A DNA stretch of 64,000 nucleotides from CAYSCW01 sp964429795. GTDB taxonomy: Bacteria; Acidobacteriota; Aminicenantia; Aminicenantales; Aminicenantaceae. The DNA is taken from contig CAYSCW010000001.1 of the NCBI GenBank assembly GCA_964429795.1, positions 124,001 to 188,000 on the forward strand. Direction: 5' to 3'. Of the stretch, positions 32,409 through 40,161 are shown piece by piece (position 1 is the first letter of the stretch; the number at the start of each line of letters is the position of its first letter). The translations under genes and the position numbers were made by a program. Below the pieces are notes generated by a model that saw only the letters and a program-made list of their open reading frames with translations, was not told the origin of the DNA and ran no database searches.

Positions 32409-34016
32409 TCAGATATGGATGTTTTCTTTGAATGAGCCGAATTTTTCTTGGAGAACCCCGGATATTTCTCCGAGTGTGGTCATCTCCTTGACGGCATCTA
32501 TGATGTAGGGCAGAAGATTTTTGCCGCTGTCGATGGCCTCCTGAAGAGCTTCAAGACATTTTTTGACAGTCTTATTTGATCTTTCTTTCTTCAAAAGACG
32601 GAGTCTTTTGATCTGGTTTCTTTCCAGTTCTTCTGGAGGGGAGTAGATTTCAAAGTGAATCTTTTCACCTTTTTTCTGGTGCTCATTCAGGCCAACCACA
32701 ATTTGATCCTTGCTCTCCACCAGTTTCTGGTACCTGAAGGCGCTTTCTTGGATTTCTTGTTGGATGAATCCGTTCTCGATAGCAATCAACATACCGCCCA
32801 TATCATCAATTTTATTCAGGTATTCTTTAACTTTTTTCTCTATTTGATTGGTCAGCCATTCGAGGTAATAGGAACCTCCCAAGGGGTCAGCAGTGGAAGC
32901 AGTGCCGCTTTCATGAGCAATGATCTGTTGAGTGCGGAGAGCAATCTGGACGGATTCTTCGCTGGGCAGGGCGAGGGCTTCATCCCGGGAGTTTGTGTGA
33001 AGGGATTGAGTTCCCCCCAGGACCGCTGCCAGTGCTTGGAGAGTAACCCGGATGATATTGTTCTCAGGCTGCTGAGCCAGGAGGGTCACACCGCTTGTCT
33101 GGGTATGAAATCGGAATTTCATGGAGAGCGGATTTTTCGCTTGGAATTTTTCCTTCATGATCTGGGCCCATAATCGTCTGGCCGCTCGGAACTTGGCGAC
33201 TTCTTCGAAAAAGTCGTTGTGGGAGGCTAAAAAGAAAGACAGACGAGGGGCAAAGGTGTCCACATCAAGACCTGCTTGGATAGCCGTTTCCACATAGGTA
33301 ATAGCGTTAGCCAGGGTAAAAGCCAGTTCTTGAACCGCTGTTGCTCCTGCTTCTCGAATGTGGTAGCCGCTGATGCTCATAGTGTTCCAACGGGGGACTT
33401 TTTCCTGGCAGAAGGAGAGGATATCCGAGATGATCTTTAAAGAAGCCTGAGGAGGATAGAGGTAGGTTCCACGGGCAATGTACTCCTTCAGGAGGTCATT
33501 CTGTATGGTCCCGGAAAGCACAGTCCAGGGGATTCCTCTTTTATCTGCTAAGGCCAAGTACATGGACAGGATGATGGCGGCGGTGGCGTTAATGGTCATG
33601 GACACGCTGACCTTATCCAAGGGGATCTGAGAGAATAGAATGTCCATGTCCTGAAGAGTATCGATGGCTACCCCTACTTTGCCCACTTCGCCTTGGGCTT
33701 GTGGGTGGTCAGAGTCGAGACCCAACTGGGTGGGAAGATCAAAAGCCACACTCAGCCCGGTCTGGCCTTGAGAAAGGAGAAATCGGTATCGTTGGTTGGA
33801 TTCCTCAGCCGTTCCAAAGCCGGCATACTGACGCATGGTCCACAGCTTTTCTCTGTACATGTTGGAGTGAATTCCTCTGGTGAAAGGATATTGTCCGGGT
33901 TTTCCTAATAGGACGGAAGGATCGTAGACAGAGAGGTCCTCCTCTGAGTAGACTGTCTTGATTTCAATCTGAGATGGAGTCTGGAATTTTTGTTTTCTCT
34001 TTCTGTCGGAAGGCAT
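32409..34016 (-). CDS. Methylmalonyl-CoA mutase large (catalytic) subunit without B12-binding domain
   Basis: The enzyme interconverts methylmalonyl-CoA and succinyl-CoA using adenosylcobalamin. The 535-residue chain covers only the TIM-barrel substrate domain. RGIHSNMYREKLWTMRQYAG keeps the active-site Tyr. VAFDLPTQLGLDSDHP, MTINATAA and SGTIQNDLLKEYIARGTYLY follow, keeping the Arg expected for a methylmalonyl rather than isobutyryl substrate. A late SGYHIREAGATAVQELAFTL and GGTQSLHTNSRDEALALPSE complete the domain. The DxHxxG cobalamin domain is absent, so a separate small subunit must be encoded elsewhere, as in many bacteria and archaea with split mutases. The downstream B12-type importer fits. 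The enzyme lies 52 bp after enolase. Confidence 0.9.
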   Translation of the reverse strand: MPSDRKRKQKFQTPSQIEIKTVYSEEDLSVYDPSVLLGKPGQYPFTRGIHSNMYREKLWTMRQYAGFGTAEESNQRYRFLLSQGQTGLSVAFDLPTQLGLDSDHPQAQGEVGKVGVAIDTLQDMDILFSQIPLDKVSVSMTINATAAIILSMYLALADKRGIPWTVLSGTIQNDLLKEYIARGTYLYPPQASLKIISDILSFCQEKVPRWNTMSISGYHIREAGATAVQELAFTLANAITYVETAIQAGLDVDTFAPRLSFFLASHNDFFEEVAKFRAARRLWAQIMKEKFQAKNPLSMKFRFHTQTSGVTLLAQQPENNIIRVTLQALAAVLGGTQSLHTNSRDEALALPSEESVQIALRTQQIIAHESGTASTADPLGGSYYLEWLTNQIEKKVKEYLNKIDDMGGMLIAIENGFIQQEIQESAFRYQKLVESKDQIVVGLNEHQKKGEKIHFEIYSPPEELERNQIKRLRLLKKERSNKTVKKCLEALQEAIDSGKNLLPYIIDAVKEMTTLGEISGVLQEKFGSFKENIHI

Positions 34017-34068
34017 CTTCGGCCTTGATTTTATCTAGAAACGAGTCAATGGGAGATAATCTAATTCT

Positions 34069-35361
34069 TCAGATAAACCGGGCGAAAACCTGGGAACCAG
34101 CAAAGCTTCCTTTTCCTTGGAGTTCTTCTTCGATCTCCAACAGCCTGTTGTATTTTGCTACCCGTTCACTTCGGCTCAGCGATCCTGTTTTGATCTGGCC
34201 TGCGTTTAGAGCCACACTGAGGTCTGCGATGAAGGTGTCCTCTGTTTCTCCAGAACGGTGGGAGATGACGGTGGAATATGTCTTCTCTTGAGCATAGTTT
34301 ACTGTCTCTACTGTCTCACTGAGCGTTCCGATTTGGTTCAGCTTGATGAGGATGGAGTTGGCGATTCCTTCCTGGATACCCTTCTTGAGCCTTTCCAGAT
34401 TGGTCACGAAAATATCATCTCCCACAAGTTGGATTTTTTGACCGAAGGTCTCTGTCATAATCTTCCATCCTTCCCAGTCATCCTCGGCAAACCCATCTTC
34501 GATGGAGATAATGGGATATTTTTGAATCAACTTCTGGTAAAATCCAATCATCTGTTGGGCAGTTTTTTCCGACTTATCCGATTTTTTGAATATGTATTTT
34601 TTATCAGAGAAGAATTCAGAAGCAGCCACGTCAAGGGCAAGATAAACATCGATGCCTGGTTTGTAGCCGGCGCTCTCAATACTCTCCAGGATCAAATCCA
34701 AGGCTTCCTCATTGGATTTTAAATGGGGAGCAAAACCTCCTTCATCCCCGACCGATGTGCTGTATCCTTTGGCTTTGAGGATCTTTTTCAGATGGTGGAA
34801 GATTTCGGCTCCTGCGCGGATTGCTTCAGAAAAAGTTGGCCTTCCTGAGGGAACAATCATGAACTCTTGAATGTCCACATTATTATCCGCATGAGAGCCA
34901 CCATTGAGGATGTTGATTAAGGGAACCGGTAATCGGTAATTTTCTCTTCTTCCAAGATAATGATAGAGAGGTTCACCTAAAGCCTTTGAGGCGGCTTCAG
35001 AAACAGCCATGGAGACAGAGAGGATAGCATTTGCTCCCAATTTATTTTTGGAGGGAGTTCCATCCAGTTGCAAAAGAAGCCGATCGATTTCCTGCTGGTG
35101 AAGAGAATCAATGCCTGTGATTTTTGGCGCGATGATGTTGTTTACATGAGAGACGGCTTTCAGCACCCCCTTTCCTAAGTATCGGGAGGGATCTCCGTCT
35201 CTTAGTTCTAAGGCCTCATGAGTGCCCGTGGAAGCTCCAGAGGGAACAGAGGCCTTCCCTATAGCTCCTGATTGTAAAAAAACACACGTGCTTATGGTTG
35301 GATTTCCCCGCGAGTCCAGAATTTCCCTGGCTTTTATCTTAGTGATTCTTGTATCTGGCAT
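34069..35361 (-). CDS. eno: Enolase
   Basis: Enolase converts 2-phosphoglycerate to PEP. The 430-residue protein has REILDSRGNPT, GKASVPSGASTGTHEALELR, the GDEGGFAP loop, and metal ligands within SIEDGFAEDDWEGW. VGDDIFVT, the catalytic LIKLNQIGTLSETV and a late SHRSGETEDTFIADL follow. Start: ATG 35361 has AGGAG 7 bases upstream; the upstream in-frame ATG 35376 adds only five residues without a better site. Its product PEP ties in with the PTS and PEP carboxykinase genes of the window. It probably leads an operon with the mutase, M20 and comEC. Confidence 0.97.
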   Translation of the reverse strand: MPDTRITKIKAREILDSRGNPTISTCVFLQSGAIGKASVPSGASTGTHEALELRDGDPSRYLGKGVLKAVSHVNNIIAPKITGIDSLHQQEIDRLLLQLDGTPSKNKLGANAILSVSMAVSEAASKALGEPLYHYLGRRENYRLPVPLINILNGGSHADNNVDIQEFMIVPSGRPTFSEAIRAGAEIFHHLKKILKAKGYSTSVGDEGGFAPHLKSNEEALDLILESIESAGYKPGIDVYLALDVAASEFFSDKKYIFKKSDKSEKTAQQMIGFYQKLIQKYPIISIEDGFAEDDWEGWKIMTETFGQKIQLVGDDIFVTNLERLKKGIQEGIANSILIKLNQIGTLSETVETVNYAQEKTYSTVISHRSGETEDTFIADLSVALNAGQIKTGSLSRSERVAKYNRLLEIEEELQGKGSFAGSQVFARFI

Positions 35362-35438
35362 GGATAAGCTCCTCAATGGTCATGATTGGGATTAAGGATG
35401 CTTCAGGTTTGTGAATTCAGTTGTTTCTGAACAAAGAT

Positions 35439-35765
35439 TTATTTTTTTTCTTGTTCTCCCTGAGCACCTTCAGGAGGCTTCTTGGAAAGTTCTGCCTTCT
35501 TTTTTTCCACAAACTCTTTAATTGCTTCGATTCCTTCGCTTGTCTTTTCCTTGACTACCTTGATTCCTTTTTCAGCTTCTTGAGCTATCCGGTCGTAGGC
35601 TTCTTTTGCCTTCTCGCCCGTCTTTGATGCTTGTTCACTTATTTTCTTCCGAGTTTCTTCGCCACTTGCTGGGGCATAGAGAATCCCCAGGATAAAACCA
35701 GTTGCAGCGCCTACAAGGAATGATAAAGTCACTTCCAAGCCAGTAGAGCCTCTGTTATTTGCCAT
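35439..35765 (-). CDS. YtxH-domain small membrane protein
   Basis: The 108-residue protein has one N-terminal hydrophobic stretch (VTLSFLVGAATGFILGILYAP) with the Gly-rich YtxH pattern. A Lys/Glu-rich amphipathic tail (SGEETRKKISEQASKTGEKA onward) follows. YtxH proteins are stress-related and of unclear function. Its start overlaps the preceding DUF948 gene by 11 bases. The pair is a common neighbour combination in many bacteria. Confidence 0.8.
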   Translation of the reverse strand: MANNRGSTGLEVTLSFLVGAATGFILGILYAPASGEETRKKISEQASKTGEKAKEAYDRIAQEAEKGIKVVKEKTSEGIEAIKEFVEKKKAELSKKPPEGAQGEQEKK

Positions 35766-36132
35766 TTTTTCCCTCCTTTTGTTTTTTCCTTTTGATTTGT
35801 CGCCAACCGAGACGAATCAAGGGAAAGATAAAAGGCCAGTACTTGGAGGAAGGCCTGATGATTCTTGTGGAGATGAAAAAGGCGATCTCTGCTAAACTTG
35901 CTGCCGTTTTCTTCGAGGCTTCTACAATCTCGCCCGAAGCATCGATTCGGGTATTGATTTTCCGGTTGGTGTCCTTCAGGTTCAGGATCAAACCTCTTAG
36001 CTCTCTTAGTGTTTCTTCTCCTTCTTTGGCTGTCTTTCGAAGCTGAATGGAGAGTGTAACTAGAAGTGTACCCACAACAACTGCAACGATAGTGATAACC
36101 AGGAGCAAGAACTGATTCAAGGTTAGCGACAT
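35755..36132 (-). CDS. DUF948-like single-pass membrane protein
   Basis: The 125-residue protein has an N-terminal membrane helix (LLLVITIVAVVVGTLLVTLS) and then an amphipathic helical region, QLRKTAKEGEETLRELRGLI, typical of DUF948. A short second hydrophobic stretch (YWPFIFPLIRLGW) and a basic end follow. It is probably a membrane-anchored coiled coil acting with the coupled YtxH protein. A near-consensus promoter lies directly upstream, only about 3 bases from the ATG, and no ribosome binding site is present. Confidence 0.75.
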   Translation of the reverse strand: MSLTLNQFLLLVITIVAVVVGTLLVTLSIQLRKTAKEGEETLRELRGLILNLKDTNRKINTRIDASGEIVEASKKTAASLAEIAFFISTRIIRPSSKYWPFIFPLIRLGWRQIKRKKQKEGKNGK

Positions 36133-36141
36133 GGTAACTAA

Positions 36142-36170
36142 TAGATAAAATAAAACCTTTGTTTTGTCAA
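36142..36170 (-). promoter_or_regulatory. Strong sigma-70 promoter of the DUF948-YtxH pair, nearly leaderless
   Basis: On the minus strand TTGACA (36170-36165) and TATCTA (36147-36142) are 17 bp apart. Transcription is expected to begin near 36135, three bases before the ATG at 36132. Confidence 0.72.
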
Positions 36171-36266
36171 ATCAGACCTTGAGATAAAGACGAAAAAGGG
36201 GAATATTTCAGTCTGGTAGTTTAATAGCCTCTTGCTTTCCTCTCATCCTCAATAAAAGGCAAAACC

Positions 36267-36845
36267 TCATTTCAAAAGGACCTTATCAAGATCTTTGAGT
36301 TGAAACTCTTGGGTCATTCTTTCCAGTATCTGGGAGTAGTCTTCTTCTTTTTTTTTAGTCACAGCCTCCTCCCACTCGCCGATGAGTGAGGAGGAGATAA
36401 ACTGATGATCCTTTTTCAAAGTGCGACTTATCCCCCTGAGAGCTCTCCAGTGAGTGATCATGAGGATGGCAAGAACTCCGAAAAAGACGTTGGGTCCAGG
36501 GAGAAGAGCGGCAAGTCCACTCAGGGGCAGCAGCAGCGTTTCCCCTACTAAGTAAAGAATGTGTTTGGTTCTCTGTTTTTGAAGAAAGAAATAAAATTTG
36601 GTTCTTAATTTTTTATCCTCAAGCTGGTCTGAATAGAGGATTTGAATCGATCTGTCTTTGAGTTTTAGACTTCGTTCGAATGCCTGTTCCTGTCTTGAGA
36701 TCCTTTGAGGAAGAAGCATCAGCTTTTCTTTGGCTCGTTCCCATAACTTCTTCCATCGAGAGAACTCGATATGAATTTGAGCCATCGGCTCTGAGGAAAA
36801 ATACCTGTATTTCTGCCTGTGATCCTGCACAAAAAAGAATTTCAT
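36267..36845 (-). CDS. Conserved membrane protein resembling mitochondrial K+/H+ exchange regulators
   Basis: The 192-residue protein has a soluble, basic N-terminal half (WKKLWERAKEKLMLLPQRIS), then one hydrophobic hairpin (LLPLSGLAALLPGPNVFFGV and LAILMITHWRALRG) and a charged C-terminal helix. The PLSGLAALLPGPNVFF segment is reminiscent of Mit_KHE1-type proteins linked to K+/H+ exchange. That assignment rests on memory of the motif and is tentative. ATG 36845 was chosen over 36857 because GAGGTG lies before it. Upstream, CCTCATTTT (36852-36860) and AAAAATGAGG (36873-36882) form an inverted repeat that may be an operator. Confidence 0.55.
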   Translation of the reverse strand: MKFFFVQDHRQKYRYFSSEPMAQIHIEFSRWKKLWERAKEKLMLLPQRISRQEQAFERSLKLKDRSIQILYSDQLEDKKLRTKFYFFLQKQRTKHILYLVGETLLLPLSGLAALLPGPNVFFGVLAILMITHWRALRGISRTLKKDHQFISSSLIGEWEEAVTKKKEEDYSQILERMTQEFQLKDLDKVLLK

Positions 36846-36996
36846 TACGCACCTCATTTTAGCATTTCATCCAAAAATGAGGCAAGTAATTGTCAGAGCC
36901 AGATTGTATTTTCAGCCATCAAATAAATTTCTGTTGATCAAAGTTACAGAAATAATTCCTCAGATACAGGCCTTATATATGGGAAGTCGGAATAAT

Positions 36997-37028
36997 TAAC
37001 CTGGATTATTCATAAATAATGCAGGTTA
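36997..37028. other. Imperfect inverted repeat downstream of the BtuC-like gene
   Basis: TAACCTG (36997-37003) and CAGGTTA (37022-37028) flank a second 6-bp pairing (ATTATT/AATAAT) around a CATA loop, with one G-G mismatch. It lies about 40 bp beyond the stop of the importer operon. On the plus strand a T-run follows at 37039 but not directly, so a terminator role is possible but weak. Confidence 0.4.
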
Positions 37029-37068
37029 AGCGAAAGATTTTTTTGTGGCAAAGCATGATCTCATAATA

Positions 37069-38055
37069 TTATTTTCTTTGATAAAGAAGATAGATGAAAA
37101 AGGGGGCTCCAATCCCGGCGGTGATGATGCCGATGGGTAACTCTGTGGGAAAGAGAAGAGTGCGGGCCAGAAGGTCTGAATAGATAAGAAAGACGCCTCC
37201 TGCCAGGGAAGAGAAAAAGAAGAGATGGCGATGGTCAGGACCGATGAGAATGCGCACCCAGTGAGGGACGATCAGGCCTACAAAACCGATGATTCCACTG
37301 ACTGAGACAGCCGAGGCAGCCAATAGAGTAGAGACGACCAGAAAAATTTTTCTGACCCGATTCACCGGACAGCCGAGGGATTGAGCGGTCTCATCACCGA
37401 GCGCTAAAAGATTCATATCTTTGGCAAGCCATTGGGCGAGGACGAAACAGATGAGGAAATAGGGGAAGACAGCGGTGATCTGGTTCCAGTTGGAGAGAGA
37501 GAAGCTTCCCAAGAGCCAGAATACGGCCTGTTCGAATGATTCTGCCTTGAGAAAGATGAAGAACGAAGTCAAAGAGGAAGCCAGAGCGCCTGCTGCGATT
37601 CCAGTAAGAAGAAGAGTTTCCACCTTGAAGATACCTTTTTTCTGGGAAAGGAGATAGACCAGCGAGACGAGGATAAATCCGGAAAGGAATGCAAAGACGC
37701 CCTGTAGAGAGAAGCCGTGGATGTTCGTGTTCAGGCCGAGATAGATAGAAAGGACAGCGCCCAGAGAGGCGCCAGAAGACACCCCGACCACAAAAGGACC
37801 TGCCATAGGGTTCTGGAAATAACCCTGGAGGATCGCACCAGAGAGAGAAAGGCTGGCTCCGACCAGAAAGGCTAAAAGGGCACGCGATAACCTGAGATCT
37901 AAAAAAATGGTGGCATGAGTTTGGTCATGGTGGAAGAGGAAATTCCAAAGATCTTTAAGAGAGGTCTTCACAGGCCCCTCAACAAGGCAGAGCAATAATC
38001 CTGAAAGAAGAAGAAGGAGGAGAATAAGAAAAAAGACTGTCCTTTTGGATTTCAT
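37069..38055 (-). CDS. BtuC-like permease of a cobalamin/iron-chelate ABC importer
   Basis: A FecCD-family permease of 328 residues with about ten membrane helices. Typical blocks are LSRALLAFLVGASLSLSGAI and QGYFQNPMAGPFVVGVSSGA. A late GFVGLIVPHWVRILIGPDHR corresponds to the coupling-helix region, followed by DLLARTLLFPTELPIGIIT. It overlaps the binding-protein gene by 4 bases, giving the order ATPase, binding protein, permease. B12 is the most likely substrate because a B12-dependent mutase is nearby, but FecCD transporters for iron-siderophores look alike. No cobalamin riboswitch was found in front of the operon. Confidence 0.85.
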   Translation of the reverse strand: MKSKRTVFFLILLLLLLSGLLLCLVEGPVKTSLKDLWNFLFHHDQTHATIFLDLRLSRALLAFLVGASLSLSGAILQGYFQNPMAGPFVVGVSSGASLGAVLSIYLGLNTNIHGFSLQGVFAFLSGFILVSLVYLLSQKKGIFKVETLLLTGIAAGALASSLTSFFIFLKAESFEQAVFWLLGSFSLSNWNQITAVFPYFLICFVLAQWLAKDMNLLALGDETAQSLGCPVNRVRKIFLVVSTLLAASAVSVSGIIGFVGLIVPHWVRILIGPDHRHLFFFSSLAGGVFLIYSDLLARTLLFPTELPIGIITAGIGAPFFIYLLYQRK

Positions 38056-38960
38056 TGTTCTTTTTTAAAATGACTGGGATGGAGAATATGGGCGAGCTGG
38101 ATGAGGGCATCCATGAGACGCGGGCCAGGCCTTGTGGCTATGTTGGCATCCAGAAAATGAATACGGTCGTCAGCCACTGCCCGAATCTCCTGGAAAGGCT
38201 TTTCTCCTTTCAGCCAGCTTCGAGCTTGCTGGAATTCCTCTTTGGATTGGGCCAGGACGATGATCACGTCAGGATTTTCATGGATGAGCTCTTCCCTGTT
38301 GTAATGGAGCCATTTCCTCTGGATATTTCCAGCGATGTTTATGCCCTTGGCTTTTCGGGCCAGATCATCCAAAAAACTTCCTTTTCCGCAGGTCCAGAGC
38401 CCCATACCGTGAAGAGAAAAAAAGACTTTCGGCTGGTATTGAACTTTTTGCAAGGAATCTTGCATGTGTGAATACTTCTTCTGCATGGATTCGATGAGGT
38501 TTTCGGCCTCTTTCTCCTGCTGGGTGACAGCACCTATTTTCTTGATAATCTCGAACACAGATTCCAACCCACTTCCCATTTCTAAAACAAAGAGTGGAAG
38601 ATCAAGCTCTCTCAAGCGCCTGAGAACCCTCAAGGGATTTCCGCGGAAGCCAATCACCAAATCAGGGTTCAAGGCATGTATCTTTTCCAGATTAAGGTCG
38701 ACCATCCCTCCAATTTTTTCCTTCTCCAAAGCTTGTGGCGGGTAATCACAGTAACGGGTGACTCCAACAATCCTTTCTTCGAGGCCCAGGGCAAAGAGGA
38801 TCTCGGTGATGTTGGGGGCGAGAGAAACGATCCTTTGTGGGGGCGAGGAGAAGAGGATGGAGTAGCCCAAAGCATCCTTGACCGTTTTCACTTGGAGGGC
38901 GCTAGAAAAGGCAAAAGAGAGAAGGAGTGAAGTCAATATCGGAATTGATCTTAGTATCAT
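38052..38960 (-). CDS. BtuF-like periplasmic binding protein
   Basis: The substrate-binding subunit of the importer, 302 residues. A signal sequence (MILRSIPILTSLLLSFAFSS) is followed by QRIVSLAPNITEILFALGLE, VGVTRYCDYPPQA, a NPDLVIGFRGNPL segment and a late DAVADD-like region. These are the two lobes of a helical-backbone (BtuF/FhuD-type) binding protein. The Cys in YCDYP and the YP pair are common in BtuF-like proteins. No lipobox is present, so it is probably periplasmic. It overlaps the genes on both sides by 4 bases. Confidence 0.85.
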   Translation of the reverse strand: MILRSIPILTSLLLSFAFSSALQVKTVKDALGYSILFSSPPQRIVSLAPNITEILFALGLEERIVGVTRYCDYPPQALEKEKIGGMVDLNLEKIHALNPDLVIGFRGNPLRVLRRLRELDLPLFVLEMGSGLESVFEIIKKIGAVTQQEKEAENLIESMQKKYSHMQDSLQKVQYQPKVFFSLHGMGLWTCGKGSFLDDLARKAKGINIAGNIQRKWLHYNREELIHENPDVIIVLAQSKEEFQQARSWLKGEKPFQEIRAVADDRIHFLDANIATRPGPRLMDALIQLAHILHPSHFKKEQ

Positions 38961-39751
38961 CTTTTATCTTGGAGCTTAGGGTGAAGGGAGATTTCGGGGA
39001 GTCTGGAGAGAGGATTTTCTCTTATATCCACATCGGCCTGGAAGACATCCTTGATATTTTCTTTGGTGATCATCTCTTTTGGAGTGCCTTGAGCGAAGAG
39101 ATCCCCATTTTTAAGAAAGATCAGCCTTTGAGAATAAGGAATGGCAAGGTTGATGTTGTGTTCAGCAGTGAGGATGGTTTTCCCTCTCTCCTCTTGAAGC
39201 TTTTTGAGGATTTGGTAGATTTCCACCTGATAGTTGATATCCAGATGAGAGCTGGGTTCATCCAAGAATAGAAGAGGGGTGTCTTGAGCCAAAGCCCTGG
39301 CGATGAAGACGCGCTGGCGCTCACCCCCGCTGAGATGAGCCAATTTTTTTTCTTTGAGATGAGAGATGTGGGTGAGGTCCATCACCTCGTCCATAATCTT
39401 CAGATCCTCCGACGAAGATCCACTCAAACGTCCTTGATGGATGTATCTTCCCATAAGTATGATTTCTTCCACGCTGAACTCAAAAGGAAAATCGAATATT
39501 TGAGGGACATAGGCAACTTTTTTAGCGATCTGCCTGGGCCGGAGCGCCAGGATGTCTTGGCCATTGATAGTAATTCTGCCTGACAAGTTCTTTAAGAGAG
39601 ATTGAAGAGCTTTGATGAGAGAGCTTTTTCCTGATCCGTTTGGACCGAGGATGGAGACAAATTCACCTTCTTTTAAAGAGAAAGAGATGTCTCTAATCAC
39701 ATAATCATCCTCGTAGCCAGCCGAAAGATGTGCAACTTCTAGGACGGTCAT
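38957..39751 (-). CDS. BtuD/FecE-like ATPase of the same importer
   Basis: The nucleotide-binding subunit, 264 residues. It has Walker A GPNGSGKSS, a Q loop in YVPQIFDFPFEFSVEEI, the signature LSGGERQRVFIARALAQ, Walker B LLFLDEPSSHLD and the switch His in TAEHNINLA. It is the first gene of the importer operon. The 410-bp region before it holds repeat copy D and the divergent leuS promoter, and no obvious promoter or riboswitch for this operon. Confidence 0.93.
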   Translation of the reverse strand: MTVLEVAHLSAGYEDDYVIRDISFSLKEGEFVSILGPNGSGKSSLIKALQSLLKNLSGRITINGQDILALRPRQIAKKVAYVPQIFDFPFEFSVEEIILMGRYIHQGRLSGSSSEDLKIMDEVMDLTHISHLKEKKLAHLSGGERQRVFIARALAQDTPLLFLDEPSSHLDINYQVEIYQILKKLQEERGKTILTAEHNINLAIPYSQRLIFLKNGDLFAQGTPKEMITKENIKDVFQADVDIRENPLSRLPEISLHPKLQDKR

Positions 39752-39867
39752 GAAAAACCTTTCATTTTAATCGATAATAGGGGAATTTCGCTATTTCTCT
39801 CGAATTGAACTTTGAAGCTTCATTCTTTGTCAAAAAAAGACCATTGTCAAGATTTTTGGGGGATATT

Positions 39868-40035
39868 GATGGCATTTCCATTTCTGTGATAGCTAATAAA
39901 AGCGGCGGTTCCTCCCCATCCTTGCCAAGACCCTCCCACCCTCCACTATGGGCTTCGGATGGACAGGAACCGCCGCCTCACTACCTAACTGGATGAAATA
40001 TTTTCGCTCATCATGGAAGTGAAAATGCTTCCAGG
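39868..40035. repeat. Dispersed intergenic palindromic repeat, copy D
   Basis: The best-preserved copy. GCGGCGGTTCCTCCCCATCC (39902-39921) and GGATGGACAGGAACCGCCGC pair over 20 bp with two mismatches. The loop holds TTGCCAAGACCCTCCCACCC and CCACTATGGGCTTC. Outer flanks CATTTCCATTTCTGTGATAG and, inverted, CATGGAAGTGAAAATGCT also match each other. The whole unit is therefore one long nested palindrome. Confidence 0.85.
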
Positions 40036-40056
40036 GATGTTAAGGGATGGCTTGTC

Positions 40057-40085
40057 TTGACTTTTGGGGGCAAGGAAACTAATAT
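40057..40085 (+). promoter_or_regulatory. Sigma-70 promoter of leuS
   Basis: TTGACT (40057-40062) and TAATAT (40080-40085) with a 17-bp spacer, about 75 bases before the leuS ATG. There is no T-box or other leader structure that I can recognise between the promoter and the gene. Confidence 0.7.
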
Positions 40086-40161
40086 TTATGATTGATTTTT
40101 GAGGAAGAGAATTTGTTCTTTCCCTGATTTGAGCCCATAAGAAAAGCGAGACAATCCGAGG

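Noticed and set aside
39752..39870. Cobalamin riboswitch before the BtuCDF-like operon
   Set aside because: I looked for the B12 box and neighbouring conserved segments on the minus strand and found none.
40086..40161. T-box leader for leuS
   Set aside because: The leader is only about 70 bases and shows no T-box core or terminator hairpin.
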